From: JBBDYG01 sp040901765
GTDB lineage: Bacteria > Planctomycetota > Planctomycetia > Pirellulales > Lacipirellulaceae
DNA length: 59,238 bases
NCBI GenBank assembly: GCA_040901765.1
Contig: JBBDYG010000128.1
Coordinates: 1-59,238, forward strand
Direction of reading: 5' to 3'
A program made the position numbers and the translations under genes. Below are positions 15,411 through 24,243 of the stretch, piece after piece. Each line of letters opens with the position of its first letter. Positions within the stretch are counted from its first letter, which is position 1. The notes beneath the pieces are model-generated. The model had not been told where the DNA came from and made no database searches. It saw nothing but the letters and a program-made list of their open reading frames with translations.

Positions 15411-16346
15411 ATGAGCTTCACACGTCGGACAGCATTGATCGCTACATTTTGGCAATCCTTGGGGCTGCGCGCCATGTCTCAAATCGCAAACACCAGCGAG
15501 CAAACTACTACGGATGGCTACATCGATGCTCACGTACATGTGTGGACGACCGACTTTGATCGGTATCCGCTGGCGGCGGGGTACTCCAAAACCCAGATGA
15601 GTCCGCCGAGCTTCACGGCGGACGAATTATTAGCGTTGGCCAAGCCATTGGGGATCAACCGCATCGTGTTGATCCAGATGATCTTTTATGGATTCGACAA
15701 CTCCTACATGCTGGACTGCATCGGGAAGTACCCCGGCGTGTTCTCGGGAATCGCGCAGATCGACGAGCAGGGGGCCGACCCGGCGGCGGAGATGAAGCGG
15801 CTAAAAGAATTGGGCGTGCGGGGCGTGCGGATTTTTCCGCCCGAGCGCGGTGCCGAGGGCTGGCTCGATGGCGCAGGCATGCGAGCCATGTGGACCGCTG
15901 CCGCCGAGGAACGGCTGGCGATGTGCCCCTTGATCGACGCCGACGATTTGCCGGCCGTCGATCGCATGTGCCGTGCGTTTCCCGACACGCCGGTGGTGAT
16001 CGATCACTGCGCCCGAATCGGAGGCGATGGCCAGTTCCGCGAATCCGATTTGAAGCAGTTATGCTCCTTCGCCGAGCATCGGCACGTTTATGTGAAGCTG
16101 TCTGCTTTTTATTTTCTGGGGGCCAAGCAACCGCCCTATACCGACGTGCTGCCCATGATCCGACGCCTGCTGGACGCCTTTGGCCCGGAGCGGTTAATGT
16201 GGGCGTCGGACAATCCGTTTCAGGTGCAGCCGCCTCACAGTTATCAAGCATCTCTGGAATTGATCCGCGACAGGCTCGACTTCGCAACTTCGTCGGATAA
16301 GCAATGGCTGTTGCGACGCACCGCGGAGTCCCTGTTTTTCGCTTAA
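15411..16346 (+). CDS. Amidohydrolase family protein (COG3618, sugar-lactonase-like)
   Basis: This 311-aa metal-dependent TIM-barrel hydrolase has 'YIDAHVHVW' (residues 37-45, HxH metal ligands), a later histidine in 'VVIDHC', and the catalytic aspartate in 'WASDNPF'. These match the amidohydrolase-2 family that includes L-fuconolactonase and L-rhamnono-lactonase. The N-terminus has a pair of arginines and a short hydrophobic stretch (MSFTRRTALIATFW), a weak Tat-like signal. The open frame extends 276 nt upstream into the previous gene, but ATG 15411 is the only start that fits the domain. The stop TAA overlaps the next gene's ATG by one base, so translation is coupled. Confidence 0.82.
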   Translation: MSFTRRTALIATFWQSLGLRAMSQIANTSEQTTTDGYIDAHVHVWTTDFDRYPLAAGYSKTQMSPPSFTADELLALAKPLGINRIVLIQMIFYGFDNSYMLDCIGKYPGVFSGIAQIDEQGADPAAEMKRLKELGVRGVRIFPPERGAEGWLDGAGMRAMWTAAAEERLAMCPLIDADDLPAVDRMCRAFPDTPVVIDHCARIGGDGQFRESDLKQLCSFAEHRHVYVKLSAFYFLGAKQPPYTDVLPMIRRLLDAFGPERLMWASDNPFQVQPPHSYQASLELIRDRLDFATSSDKQWLLRRTAESLFFA

Positions 16347-17536
16347 TGCATCCGCGACGAGACAATCGCATGCCGCCGCGCCTTTCCGTCGACCGGGCCG
16401 CCGAGCTTCTAAGCGATCTCATCGCATTGCCAACCGTCAATCCGATGGGCCAGCCGTATACGGACGAGTCGCCGGTCGAGCGGCCGGTGATCGAGTATTT
16501 GGAACGGCTCTTTTCCCCCTTTGGTCTGGAAATGCGGCGCGACCGATGCAGCCCGATCCACGAGAGTTTACTGTTCACGATTCCCGGCCGCACCGATGGG
16601 CCGGGCACCTTGCTGGAAGCTCATATTGATACCGTACCGGCCGACGATTGGCTGGATCGCGCATTCCGACCGCGCCGCGAGGGCGATATGATTTTTGGCC
16701 GTGGCGCGTGCGACGACAAAGGTTCGCTCGCCGCGATGGCGCTGGCCTGCTCGGATCTCCTGGAGTCGGGCAAGCGGCCCCCGCAAACGGTGTGGTTCCT
16801 AGCCGCGGGCGACGAGGAGCATGGCCAGACTGGCATCAAAAGTTTTCTTGCCAACCATTCGGCGCCGATCGGCCGGGGCATCTTCGGCGAGCCAACTGAA
16901 TGTGTTCCTATCATCCAACACAAAGGCACGATTCGCTGGGACATTACCGTGCATGGACGCAGTGCGCACACGTCCCAGCCCGAGATCGGTCGCAATGCAA
17001 TCGGCGACATGATGCGGGTCATCAGCCACCTGGCCCGGTATCAAGAGGAGTTGCGCAATCGCGGCAACAGCCCGTGGATGAGCGGCCCCACTCTTACCGT
17101 CACGATGATCCGTGGCGGGCGGACCCGCAATGCGGTGCCCGATGAGTGCACAATCGCCGTCGATTTCCGCATCTTACCGGGAATGGATCGACACCGATCC
17201 GTGCAAGAACTATTCGCCTCGCTCCGGGCGCTCGAGATTCCGCTGTCGCACAGTGAATTTCAATGTTTCGCCCCGGCGCTGAGCACGTCGCCGGACGACC
17301 CCTTCGTTCAGGCAGCACTTTCCATTTGCAGCGACGTGCTGGGGCGGGACGTTAAACCGGCGGGCGTCCCCTACGGCAGCGATGCGGGCTGGATGCCCGA
17401 GGGGGTTCCCGCGATCGTGCTCGGCCCGGGTGACATTGCTAAAGCCCATGCCGTGGATGAATCTGTCGAGATTGGTCAACTAACGCAATGTGCGGCCATC
17501 TATCGGCGACTTCTCTTGTGCGACTGGTTGGAATGA
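16346..17536 (+). CDS. M20 family metallopeptidase / ArgE-DapE-type deacylase
   Basis: This 396-aa protein has all M20 metal-site motifs: EAHIDTVPADDW (His and catalytic Asp), GRGACDDKGSLA (bridging Asp), DEEHGQTG (catalytic Glu and metal Glu), GEPTE (metal ligand) and a C-terminal histidine in 'AKAHAVDESV'. A dimerisation 'lid' domain interrupts the catalytic domain at about residues 190-300 (IRWDITVHGRSAHTSQPE). The family hydrolyses amide bonds of acylated amino acids, dipeptides or succinyl compounds. ATG 16346 overlaps the preceding stop (TAATG); ATG 16370 is an alternative start. Its role in the operon is unclear; it may release an amino-acid or acyl group from a conjugated sugar. Confidence 0.85.
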   Translation: MHPRRDNRMPPRLSVDRAAELLSDLIALPTVNPMGQPYTDESPVERPVIEYLERLFSPFGLEMRRDRCSPIHESLLFTIPGRTDGPGTLLEAHIDTVPADDWLDRAFRPRREGDMIFGRGACDDKGSLAAMALACSDLLESGKRPPQTVWFLAAGDEEHGQTGIKSFLANHSAPIGRGIFGEPTECVPIIQHKGTIRWDITVHGRSAHTSQPEIGRNAIGDMMRVISHLARYQEELRNRGNSPWMSGPTLTVTMIRGGRTRNAVPDECTIAVDFRILPGMDRHRSVQELFASLRALEIPLSHSEFQCFAPALSTSPDDPFVQAALSICSDVLGRDVKPAGVPYGSDAGWMPEGVPAIVLGPGDIAKAHAVDESVEIGQLTQCAAIYRRLLLCDWLE

Positions 17537-17711
17537 GAGGAGTTCGACGTTAGTCGTTAGGAGTTAGGGAAATAGTGATTGCAGAATTTGGCGAGTGTTC
17601 ACGATTCCCTATCTCCGATTTCCACCAAAAATTGGCTCGCAGATTGCTAGCATTGTGTTCCGTCGCATGTTACGCTCTACGAATACTACTCACCCCAGCG
17701 AACCGTTGCCG

Positions 17712-17945
17712 ATGTCGAGCAATTCTGATTCGCCCTGCGAGCGAATACCGTTTGCCGAGCGCTGGCCGACTTACGAGCCGACGCCGGAGGAAATTGAAGC
17801 GGCCTGCCAGGAAATTCAGGCCGAGTGGTCGACGCGCGAACGCCGCAAGCGGACCCGCAGCGATCTGAAACGGGTGCCCGTGCGTCTGCAAGAGGTCTCG
17901 ATCGCCTCTCTGCTGCACGGCGACGGCCAGCGGGAAGCTTCTTAG
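17712..17945 (+). CDS. Hypothetical small polar protein
   Basis: This 77-aa frame starts at ATG 17712; a longer version from 17595 is open but its extra residues look non-coding. The sequence is polar and charged, with 'RIPFAERWPTYEPTPEEIEA' and a basic stretch RERRKRTRSDLKR around residues 43-55. It has no membrane segment. I do not recognise it, though short proteins with a 'W....PTPEEI..' pattern are often found in planctomycetes. It lies between the M20 gene and the sulfatase in the same orientation. Confidence 0.5.
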   Translation: MSSNSDSPCERIPFAERWPTYEPTPEEIEAACQEIQAEWSTRERRKRTRSDLKRVPVRLQEVSIASLLHGDGQREAS

Positions 17946-18042
17946 CCCCCTAGAGCAATTGTCCCGGCCGGTTCAAGATTCATGCCCGTACCCATCTCAC
18001 GGGCTGTGGGCAACTCAAACCAATCAAGCAATGATAAATACC

Positions 18043-20445
18043 ATGAGAACAAAAACCATCATCGCTGCGTTCGGCATCACGCTCGCGGCCGTGGCCGCGC
18101 ATGGCCAAGCGCCAACCGAGACGTCGAAATCCGCCGACGGAGGAGTAAAGATTGATCGAACGGTGCTTCCGATTCCGGAGCCGAAGCTCGCCCCGATCAC
18201 GACGCTCGATGCCCGCGACGCCAAAGCGCCACCACGATTCGAGGTGAAAGCGCCGCAGGGCGCGCCTAACGTGCTGATTGTGCTGATCGATGATATGGGT
18301 TTCGGCCAATCGAGTGCTTTCGGCGGGCCGATCCACATGCCGACGCTGGAGCGAATGGCCAAGGGCGGGCTGCGGTACAACAAGTTTCACACGACGGCGC
18401 TCTGTTCGCCGACCCGCGCGGCTTTGTTAAGCGGCCGCAATCACCATGTAAACAACATGGGTTCAATCACTGAGACCGCCACCGCTTTTCCGGGCCAAAC
18501 CGGGCAGCGGCCGAACGCGGTAGCTCCGGTGGCAGAAATGTTGCGGCTCAACGGATACAGCACCGCTGCGTTCGGAAAGTCGCACGAGACCGCCGCGTGG
18601 GAGGTCAGCCCGTCGGGTCCGACCGACCGCTGGCCGACGCGTTCGGGATTCGACCATTTTTACGGCTTCATCGGCGGCGAAACCAACCAGTGGGTGCCGG
18701 CCATCTATCAAGGCATGAGCCGCGTCGAAGTGCCGAAGGATCCCAACTACCACTTCATGACCGATATGACCAACCAGGCCATCAAGTGGACGAGCGCGCA
18801 GAAGTCGCTCACACCGGACAAGCCGTTCTTCACCTATTTCGCGCCGGGTGCCACGCACGCCCCACACCACGTTCCTAAGGAGTGGATCGACAAGTACAAG
18901 GGCAAGTTCGACCAAGGCTGGGACAAACTTCGCGAAGAGACACTGGCTCGCCAGATCGCGCTAGGGGTCGTTCCCAAAGGCACCAAGCTCGCCCCCAAGC
19001 CCGAGGCTATCAAGGACTGGGACAAGCTGAGCGCCGACGAGAAGAAGCTCTTCGCGCGCCAGATGGAAGTCTTCGCCGCCTACGGTGAGTATACCGACTT
19101 CGAGGTCGGTCGGCTCATTCAAGCCATTGAGAACTTGGGGCAGTTGGACAACACACTCATCTTTTACGCGGTCGGCGACAATGGTGCGTCCCCCGAAGGC
19201 ACCATGACTGGCCTGTTCAACGAGATGACGTACTTCAACGGCATCCCTGAAACCCTCGCGGACGTCCTCCAGCACTACGACGACCTGGGCGGCCCGAACT
19301 CGTACCCCCACTACGCGGCCGGGTGGGCGGTCGCCGGCGACGCGCCGTTCACCTGGACGAAGCAGATCGCCGGTAGCTACGGCGGCTGTCGCAACCCCCT
19401 GGTCGTCCACTGGCCCAAAGGGATCGAGGCCAAGGGCGAGCTGCGGTCGCAGTGGCACCACGTCATCGATATCGCGCCGACGATCCTCGAAGCAGCAGGA
19501 CTGCCCGAGCCTAACGTCGTCAACAGCACGCCACAGACGCCGATTCAAGGCGTGAGCATGGTTTATACGTTTACCGATGCCAAAGCGAAGGACCGGCACA
19601 CGACGCAGTACTTTGAGATCTTCGGGAACCGCGGCGTCTACCACGATGGATGGCTGGCGCACACCGTCCACCGCGCCGGGTGGGAAGGCAAGCCGCGGCA
19701 CCCGCTCCTCGAAGATAAGTGGGAGCTCTACCACGTCGACGAGGACTTCAGCTCGGCGAGTGACTTGGCCGCGAAGAATCCCGCAAAGCTCAAGGAGTTG
19801 CAGGATCTCTTCCTGAAGGAGGCCATCAAGAACCAGGTGCTGCCGCTCGACGACCGCACCCTCGAGCGCATGAATGCCGCGCTCGTCGGCCGCCCCGAGT
19901 TGATGGCCGGCCGTAACTCGCTGACCGTTTTTGACGGCATGATCGGGATGACCGAGAACGTGTTCATCAACACCAAGAACCGCTCACACACCATCACTGC
20001 CGAGGTGACGGTGCCGGAGGGCGGCGCGAACGGCGTGATCCTGTCCCAGGCCGGACGCTTCGGCGGTTGGAGCCTCTACGTCAAGGATGGGAAGCCGATG
20101 TACGCCTACAACTACCTTGGCCTCAGCGACTATAAGGTCGCCTCGCCCAAGGTGTTGCCCGAAGGGAAGGCGACGATCCGATACGAGTTCAAGTACGACG
20201 GCGGCGGGCTGGGCAAGGGCGGCGCCGGCACGATCTTCATAAACGGCGAGCAGGTCGCCGAAGGGAAGATTGACAAGACGCAGCCCTACATCTTCTCGGG
20301 CGATGAAGGCGCGGACGTCGGCCAGGATGGCGAGACACCCGTGACCGACGATTACGAGGAAGGCGATAACAAGTTTACTGGCACAATTCAGCAAGTGCTC
20401 ATTGAAGTCGGGCCACTGAAAATCGGTGCCGTGGACAAGGGATGA
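18043..20445 (+). CDS. Secreted arylsulfatase (type I, FGly-dependent)
   Basis: This 800-aa sulfatase begins with a signal peptide (MRTKTIIAAFGITLAAVAAHG). The formylglycine motif is CSPTRAALLSGR with C121, and the metal-binding Asp pair is in 'IVLIDDMGFG' (83-84). Other sulfatase features are 'FAPGATHAPHH' and 'VGDNGASPEG'. Length and the C-terminal beta-rich extension (about 600-800) match the large arylsulfatases rather than the 450-550-aa type. Activity requires a formylglycine-generating enzyme, not seen in the window. It probably removes sulfate from organic esters or polysaccharides in the periplasm; planctomycetes are rich in such enzymes. Start 18043 is chosen for the signal peptide; 18031 is also possible. 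Confidence 0.93.
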   Translation: MRTKTIIAAFGITLAAVAAHGQAPTETSKSADGGVKIDRTVLPIPEPKLAPITTLDARDAKAPPRFEVKAPQGAPNVLIVLIDDMGFGQSSAFGGPIHMPTLERMAKGGLRYNKFHTTALCSPTRAALLSGRNHHVNNMGSITETATAFPGQTGQRPNAVAPVAEMLRLNGYSTAAFGKSHETAAWEVSPSGPTDRWPTRSGFDHFYGFIGGETNQWVPAIYQGMSRVEVPKDPNYHFMTDMTNQAIKWTSAQKSLTPDKPFFTYFAPGATHAPHHVPKEWIDKYKGKFDQGWDKLREETLARQIALGVVPKGTKLAPKPEAIKDWDKLSADEKKLFARQMEVFAAYGEYTDFEVGRLIQAIENLGQLDNTLIFYAVGDNGASPEGTMTGLFNEMTYFNGIPETLADVLQHYDDLGGPNSYPHYAAGWAVAGDAPFTWTKQIAGSYGGCRNPLVVHWPKGIEAKGELRSQWHHVIDIAPTILEAAGLPEPNVVNSTPQTPIQGVSMVYTFTDAKAKDRHTTQYFEIFGNRGVYHDGWLAHTVHRAGWEGKPRHPLLEDKWELYHVDEDFSSASDLAAKNPAKLKELQDLFLKEAIKNQVLPLDDRTLERMNAALVGRPELMAGRNSLTVFDGMIGMTENVFINTKNRSHTITAEVTVPEGGANGVILSQAGRFGGWSLYVKDGKPMYAYNYLGLSDYKVASPKVLPEGKATIRYEFKYDGGGLGKGGAGTIFINGEQVAEGKIDKTQPYIFSGDEGADVGQDGETPVTDDYEEGDNKFTGTIQQVLIEVGPLKIGAVDKG

Positions 20446-20530
20446 ATAGCAGAAAAACGTCGGCAGCCTTGAAATCAAAGGAAGAGTCGAAGGCATTTCC
20501 GGCCGCGGCTAGATTCTTGCACTTTGCTCG

Positions 20531-21748
20531 CTACTGGCCGCCGCAGCCAAATCGCCAGGTGATGTACGAACCCACCCAGTAACTTTCGACCGAAGCTATC
20601 GTGCTGGCGAATTGGTCCGTTTCATCGAACATGCCGCCGGCGAGCATGTCGAGGTCGATTCCGGGCAGGACGTCGGTGAGGCCGATGCCCGCCGTGATGC
20701 GGTGCTGCGAGACGGCTGCAAACTGGCCCTGGATGTACCGCAGGCCCGGAATTCCATCGGGCACCGGAACTCCGCCGATGGATGTCACGGTCGGAGCGGC
20801 CATCGGGTTTTCGTTATATCCGTAACCAGCCCGTAGCTTCAGGTTCGGGGAGAGTTGGTACTGGGCACCAAACTGATAGACCCATTGGTCGTCGTAGATC
20901 GCGCCCAAGAAGTCGCAATCGCTGTACTCTTTAAAGATCACATCCATCGCCAGCAGCAGCCGTCCGCACATAAGGCTGCTGTTGGCGATACCGAGGCCGA
21001 AGTTCTCGGGGTGCTCGAACTCGAGGTCGCGCGCCTGGCCGCCAGGAAACTGGACGGCGTCGTCGAAGCGAAAGTGCTTTTTGGTCTGCCAATACGCGCC
21101 CAACGTGGTGGTTGGGCTAAGCGAATACGCGGCTCCGAGCGTACCGCGGATGCCATACCCCGGCGTCATTCCGCCAAGATCCACGAACGGGCCGTCGATA
21201 AACGAGCTGCCCAGCGTAAATGCAGCACCGACCGAAAGGCGTTCCGAAAGTTGAACGCCCAGACTCGAAGTCATGTCCAGCGCCAAGTACTCCGCATTGG
21301 TGCCATTCGACTCAGGAACGCGGCGGAAATCGGTGCCCGCGCCGGCGTTCGTGAAGAGGCCGATGCCGAATACGACGGGCCAGCCCATCATCGCGAGATC
21401 TTGCGTCGCGCCGATGTTGCCGCAAAGCGAACCCGGGGTATTCGATTTGGCGATAAATGGGTCGACGCCCACCAGCGGCAAGGAATCGAGTTGCGTGATA
21501 TTGTACGTTCCTTCGGCCCACGCGCCGCCGAATGTGAACTGCGTGCCGTGATACTGCGTGAGCGTAGCGGGATTGCCGTTGATTGCCGACAGGTTGTCCT
21601 GCGGCCGGGCGAGACTCGTGCCGGCCATCGCGCCGGAGGCGGGCATCAGCGTGTTATGAAGCTCGATGCCATAGGATTGAGCGTTGGATCTCGTTCCGCA
21701 GACGAACAAGCCTGCGCATATTATCCACGCCGCCGTGCGCTCGGACAT
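20531..21748 (-). CDS. Outer-membrane beta-barrel protein, OmpP1/FadL-like
   Basis: This 405-aa protein has a signal peptide (MSERTAAWIICAGLFVCGTRSNA) followed by sequence typical of the FadL/OmpP1/TodX family: an N-terminal hatch-like segment 'SAINGNPATL', then alternating beta-strand segments and a C-terminal strand ending in 'SYITWRFGCGGQ'. The family carries hydrophobic compounds across the outer membrane. ATG 21748 has AAGGGG about 9 nt upstream; the frame is open back to 22543, but that stretch crosses the intergenic gap and the antisense of the glycosyltransferase. It converges on the sulfatase, separated by 85 bp. Confidence 0.8.
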   Translation of the reverse strand: MSERTAAWIICAGLFVCGTRSNAQSYGIELHNTLMPASGAMAGTSLARPQDNLSAINGNPATLTQYHGTQFTFGGAWAEGTYNITQLDSLPLVGVDPFIAKSNTPGSLCGNIGATQDLAMMGWPVVFGIGLFTNAGAGTDFRRVPESNGTNAEYLALDMTSSLGVQLSERLSVGAAFTLGSSFIDGPFVDLGGMTPGYGIRGTLGAAYSLSPTTTLGAYWQTKKHFRFDDAVQFPGGQARDLEFEHPENFGLGIANSSLMCGRLLLAMDVIFKEYSDCDFLGAIYDDQWVYQFGAQYQLSPNLKLRAGYGYNENPMAAPTVTSIGGVPVPDGIPGLRYIQGQFAAVSQHRITAGIGLTDVLPGIDLDMLAGGMFDETDQFASTIASVESYWVGSYITWRFGCGGQ

Positions 21749-22111
21749 ATCCGTATCCCCTTGCTCGTATTCGCCACAGGGTGCGCACGCCAATCCGTTC
21801 GACGCGCATGCACCCAATGTCAGCATCGTCGGGACTTGCGCGGTGGATTCACGGATTCGATGGGCGAAGTCGTCGGCTGACGAGTGATAGCGTCGGTAGA
21901 AAGCGTAGAGATTAACGCGCGGCGGTTCGGCGCTAAGCCACCGGCTGGGTGATGAGGTCCATAATAATTCGCTAGCACTGCGTCCTCCATCACTGACGTT
22001 GCCGGTTCGCCTGATTGTACGACTCCACCCGTGCCGATTGAAGATTTGGAGTGTCTCGCGGCGAGTGGGGAACTGCGCCACCATTTTAATTATCGACTCA
22101 TCGGGGGAAGT
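21749..22111. other. Intergenic gap between divergent genes
   Basis: This 363-bp stretch separates the OmpP1-like gene (minus) from the GT2 gene (plus). It must hold both promoters, but I could not find a convincing -35/-10 pair on either strand. No repeat of the families seen elsewhere is present. Confidence 0.5.
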
Positions 22112-22996
22112 ATGCGCGTTTCGGTCATTTTGAGCACCTACGAGCAGCCGGCGTGGCTCGAGAAGGTGCTGTGGGGCTATGCCCACCAATCTTGCGGCGA
22201 TTTCGACTTGGTGGTGGCGGACGATGGATCGGGGCCTGGAACTCGAGAGGTTGTCGCCTGCTGTCGCCGCAAGCTGGGTTTGGCAATCGAGCACGTGTGG
22301 CAGCCGCACGATGGGTTTCGCAAGTGTCGGATTCTCAACGAGGCGATCGGAAGGAGCCGCGGTGATTACCTTGTTTTTTCTGACGGCGATTGCGTGCCAC
22401 ATCGCGATTTTGTGGCGACGCATGTCGCGCAAGCGCGGCCGGGAGCGTTCCTCTCGGGTGGCGTGCTGAGGCTGCCGCTGCCGATGAGCAAGGCGATCGG
22501 CGCGGACGACATCGCAAGCGGCCTCGCCTTCGACTGTCGGCAACTGCGCGCCGGCGGCTGCAACCTTTGGCGACTCCGCTTTGCCGCGGCGCCGCGATGG
22601 TTAGCCAAATGGGGCGATCTCGTCACACCCACTCGAGCCAGCTTCAACGGGCATAACTCCTCTGCGTGGCGCAGCGACATCGAGCGCGTCAACGGTTTTG
22701 ATGAGCGGATGCAGTACGGTGGGCTTGATCGAGAATTGGGCGAGCGATTGGTCAACGCCGGAGTTCGGGGCCGGCAGATTCGCCATTGCGCAATTTGTCT
22801 CCACCTCGATCACCCTCGGGATTATGTCGATCCGGAAGCAACGGCCCGGAATCGAGAAATCCGCTGGGCGACAGGCCTCCACCGCGCGACCTGGACCGAC
22901 CACGGATTGGTGTCCGAGGGACGGACCGAGGAGCCAGTGATCTTGCCATTTTCCAAACCATCGACGGTGTCCCAAAAGATGCGCAGCGCCGCTTGA
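22112..22996 (+). CDS. Glycosyltransferase family 2 with C-terminal galactosyltransferase-like domain
   Basis: This 294-aa enzyme has the GT-A fold. 'VSVILSTYEQP' starts the nucleotide-binding half, with DD at 37-38 (VVADDGSG) and the metal-binding DxD as 'FSDGDC' (91-93). The C-terminal part (about 190-250), 'RVNGFDERMQYGGLDRELGE', resembles the Glyco_transf_7C domain of chondroitin- and galactosyltransferases. It probably adds a sugar to a surface glycan or lipid at the inner face of the membrane. ATG 22112 follows GGGGGAAG; an upstream start at 22031 is open but less likely. It is followed by the ATP-grasp gene in the same direction after a 190-bp repeat-containing gap. Confidence 0.88.
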   Translation: MRVSVILSTYEQPAWLEKVLWGYAHQSCGDFDLVVADDGSGPGTREVVACCRRKLGLAIEHVWQPHDGFRKCRILNEAIGRSRGDYLVFSDGDCVPHRDFVATHVAQARPGAFLSGGVLRLPLPMSKAIGADDIASGLAFDCRQLRAGGCNLWRLRFAAAPRWLAKWGDLVTPTRASFNGHNSSAWRSDIERVNGFDERMQYGGLDRELGERLVNAGVRGRQIRHCAICLHLDHPRDYVDPEATARNREIRWATGLHRATWTDHGLVSEGRTEEPVILPFSKPSTVSQKMRSAA

Positions 22997-23010
22997 TGTC
23001 GCAGAATGCG

Positions 23011-23143
23011 CACCACTGAGGCACGGGGGGCACGGAGATGAACGCCAAGTAAAGTGGGGCGGTTCGAGCAATCAAACGAACTGTAGTACGTCTTGCAATA
23101 CTCATCAATCCAAACTCTGTGAACTCCGTGGCACCGTGGTGAT
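23011..23143. repeat. CACCACGGAG-type terminal inverted repeat (copy 2)
   Basis: The element opens CACCACTGAGGCACGG and closes with CCGTGGCACCGTGGTGA. It lies between the GT2 and ATP-grasp genes. The inside has no open gene. Confidence 0.7.
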
Positions 23144-23186
23144 TGAATTTGATCTGAATTTTTAACTACGGTTTGCGAATTCCCCA

Positions 23187-24155
23187 GTGATCTACTTCGT
23201 TACCACCAGCGGGCATCCTTACACGATCGAGCGGCACCTAGAGGCATGGGGTCGCGAGTTGATCGGCCGCTTGCAGCCGATCAGCTATCGGCAATTGCTC
23301 GGCACGAGCAGGCACCCGCGTGGCGTTTATCTGCTGACCGACATCGAACGGCTCGGGCCGCGAGCCACCGACCGTGCGGCCGCGCTTTATCGCCGGCTAC
23401 GCGGCGAAGGGTCGATCGTGCTGAACGACCCCGCGCAAGTGCGACGCCGCGCCGATTTGTTGCAAACGCTGCATTCGGCGGGCGTTAATCGCTTCCGAGT
23501 TTTCAATTCGACGGACGCTCTCGAAGACGTGCGGTATCCGGTCTTTCTGCGGTGTGCCGACGACCACCGCGGAAATCGGTCGAGTTTGCTGACTGGACCG
23601 GGCGAGTTGCACGCCGCCATCGCCGAACAGGGCCGCACCCGATGGCTGTTTCGCGACGAGCACGACAAGTTTCGCTTTTTTCGATGGGGACCACGGCGGC
23701 GACGCGAGTTGCTGATCACCGAGTTCTGCAATACCGCCGATTCGACCGGCATGTATCGCAAATACTCGGCGTTCGCACTCGCGGGACGGATCGTACCGCG
23801 GCATGTCTTCTTTGGCACCCACTGGATGCTCAAAGCGCCCGAGTTGCTTTCGCCGGAGGCGATTCAGGAGGAACGGCGGTACTTGGCTCGCAATCCGCAC
23901 GCGGTGGAACTACGCGAGATTTTCGCCTTGGCGCGAATCGACTATGGCCGAATCGATTACGGTATATGCGATGGCCAGATTCAGGTGTGGGAAATCAACA
24001 CGAACCCGATGATCACGCATCGTTCCGACGCCCGCATAGCGGCGCGGGTGCCAGTGCAGGAAGATTTTTCGCGGCGTCTGTCAGGCGTGTTTCGAGAACT
24101 GGAGCAGATGCTGCTGGTGCAGCGATACGCGGGGCAGCGTCGCCGGGCGGCGTGA
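23187..24155 (+). CDS. ATP-grasp-like protein of unknown substrate
   Basis: This 322-aa protein has the layout of a compact ATP-grasp ligase: an N-terminal alpha/beta region (MIYFVTTSGHPYTIE), a central part with 'VFLRCADDHRG' (lysine-like nucleotide-binding region replaced by R), and the diagnostic C-terminal metal-binding strand 'RIDYGRIDYGICDGQIQVWE' followed by INTNP (about 255-280), where Asp, Glu and Asn bind Mg-ATP. Enzymes of this fold join carboxylates to amines or thiols, as in RimK, glutathione synthase and graspetide ligases. It follows the GT2 gene and converges on the HExxH fusion gene. The fold call is fairly firm; the substrate is unknown. Confidence 0.72.
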   Translation: MIYFVTTSGHPYTIERHLEAWGRELIGRLQPISYRQLLGTSRHPRGVYLLTDIERLGPRATDRAAALYRRLRGEGSIVLNDPAQVRRRADLLQTLHSAGVNRFRVFNSTDALEDVRYPVFLRCADDHRGNRSSLLTGPGELHAAIAEQGRTRWLFRDEHDKFRFFRWGPRRRRELLITEFCNTADSTGMYRKYSAFALAGRIVPRHVFFGTHWMLKAPELLSPEAIQEERRYLARNPHAVELREIFALARIDYGRIDYGICDGQIQVWEINTNPMITHRSDARIAARVPVQEDFSRRLSGVFRELEQMLLVQRYAGQRRRAA

Positions 24156-24167
24156 TTGTTATAGGCC

Positions 24168-24243
24168 GTAGGTCAGGCTGTGCCTGACAATCTCGGTGCC
24201 GACTGTATGCCTGATTTCAATTGTCAGGCACAGCCTGACCTAC
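24168..24243. repeat. REPIN-like element, GTAGGTCAGGC family (copy 1)
   Basis: Perfect 23-bp inverted arms (24168-24190 and 24221-24243) flank 30 bp. Each arm contains the hairpin GTCAGGC-TGT-GCCTGAC. The right arm supplies the TAG stop codon (24240-24242) of the HExxH-fusion gene. A second copy lies at 41110-41194. Confidence 0.85.

Noticed and set aside
18961..19734. 257-aa minus-strand frame
   Set aside because: A shadow of the sulfatase gene; composition is typical of an antisense frame in GC-rich DNA.
20855..21880. 341-aa plus-strand frame
   Set aside because: It is the antisense of the OmpP1-like gene, with Arg/Ala-rich composition and no domain; the minus-strand product has a signal peptide and beta-barrel character.
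21749..22543. 265-codon extension of the OmpP1-like frame
   Set aside because: It covers the intergenic gap and the antisense of the GT2 gene; the signal peptide at ATG 21748 with a good ribosome binding site marks the true start.
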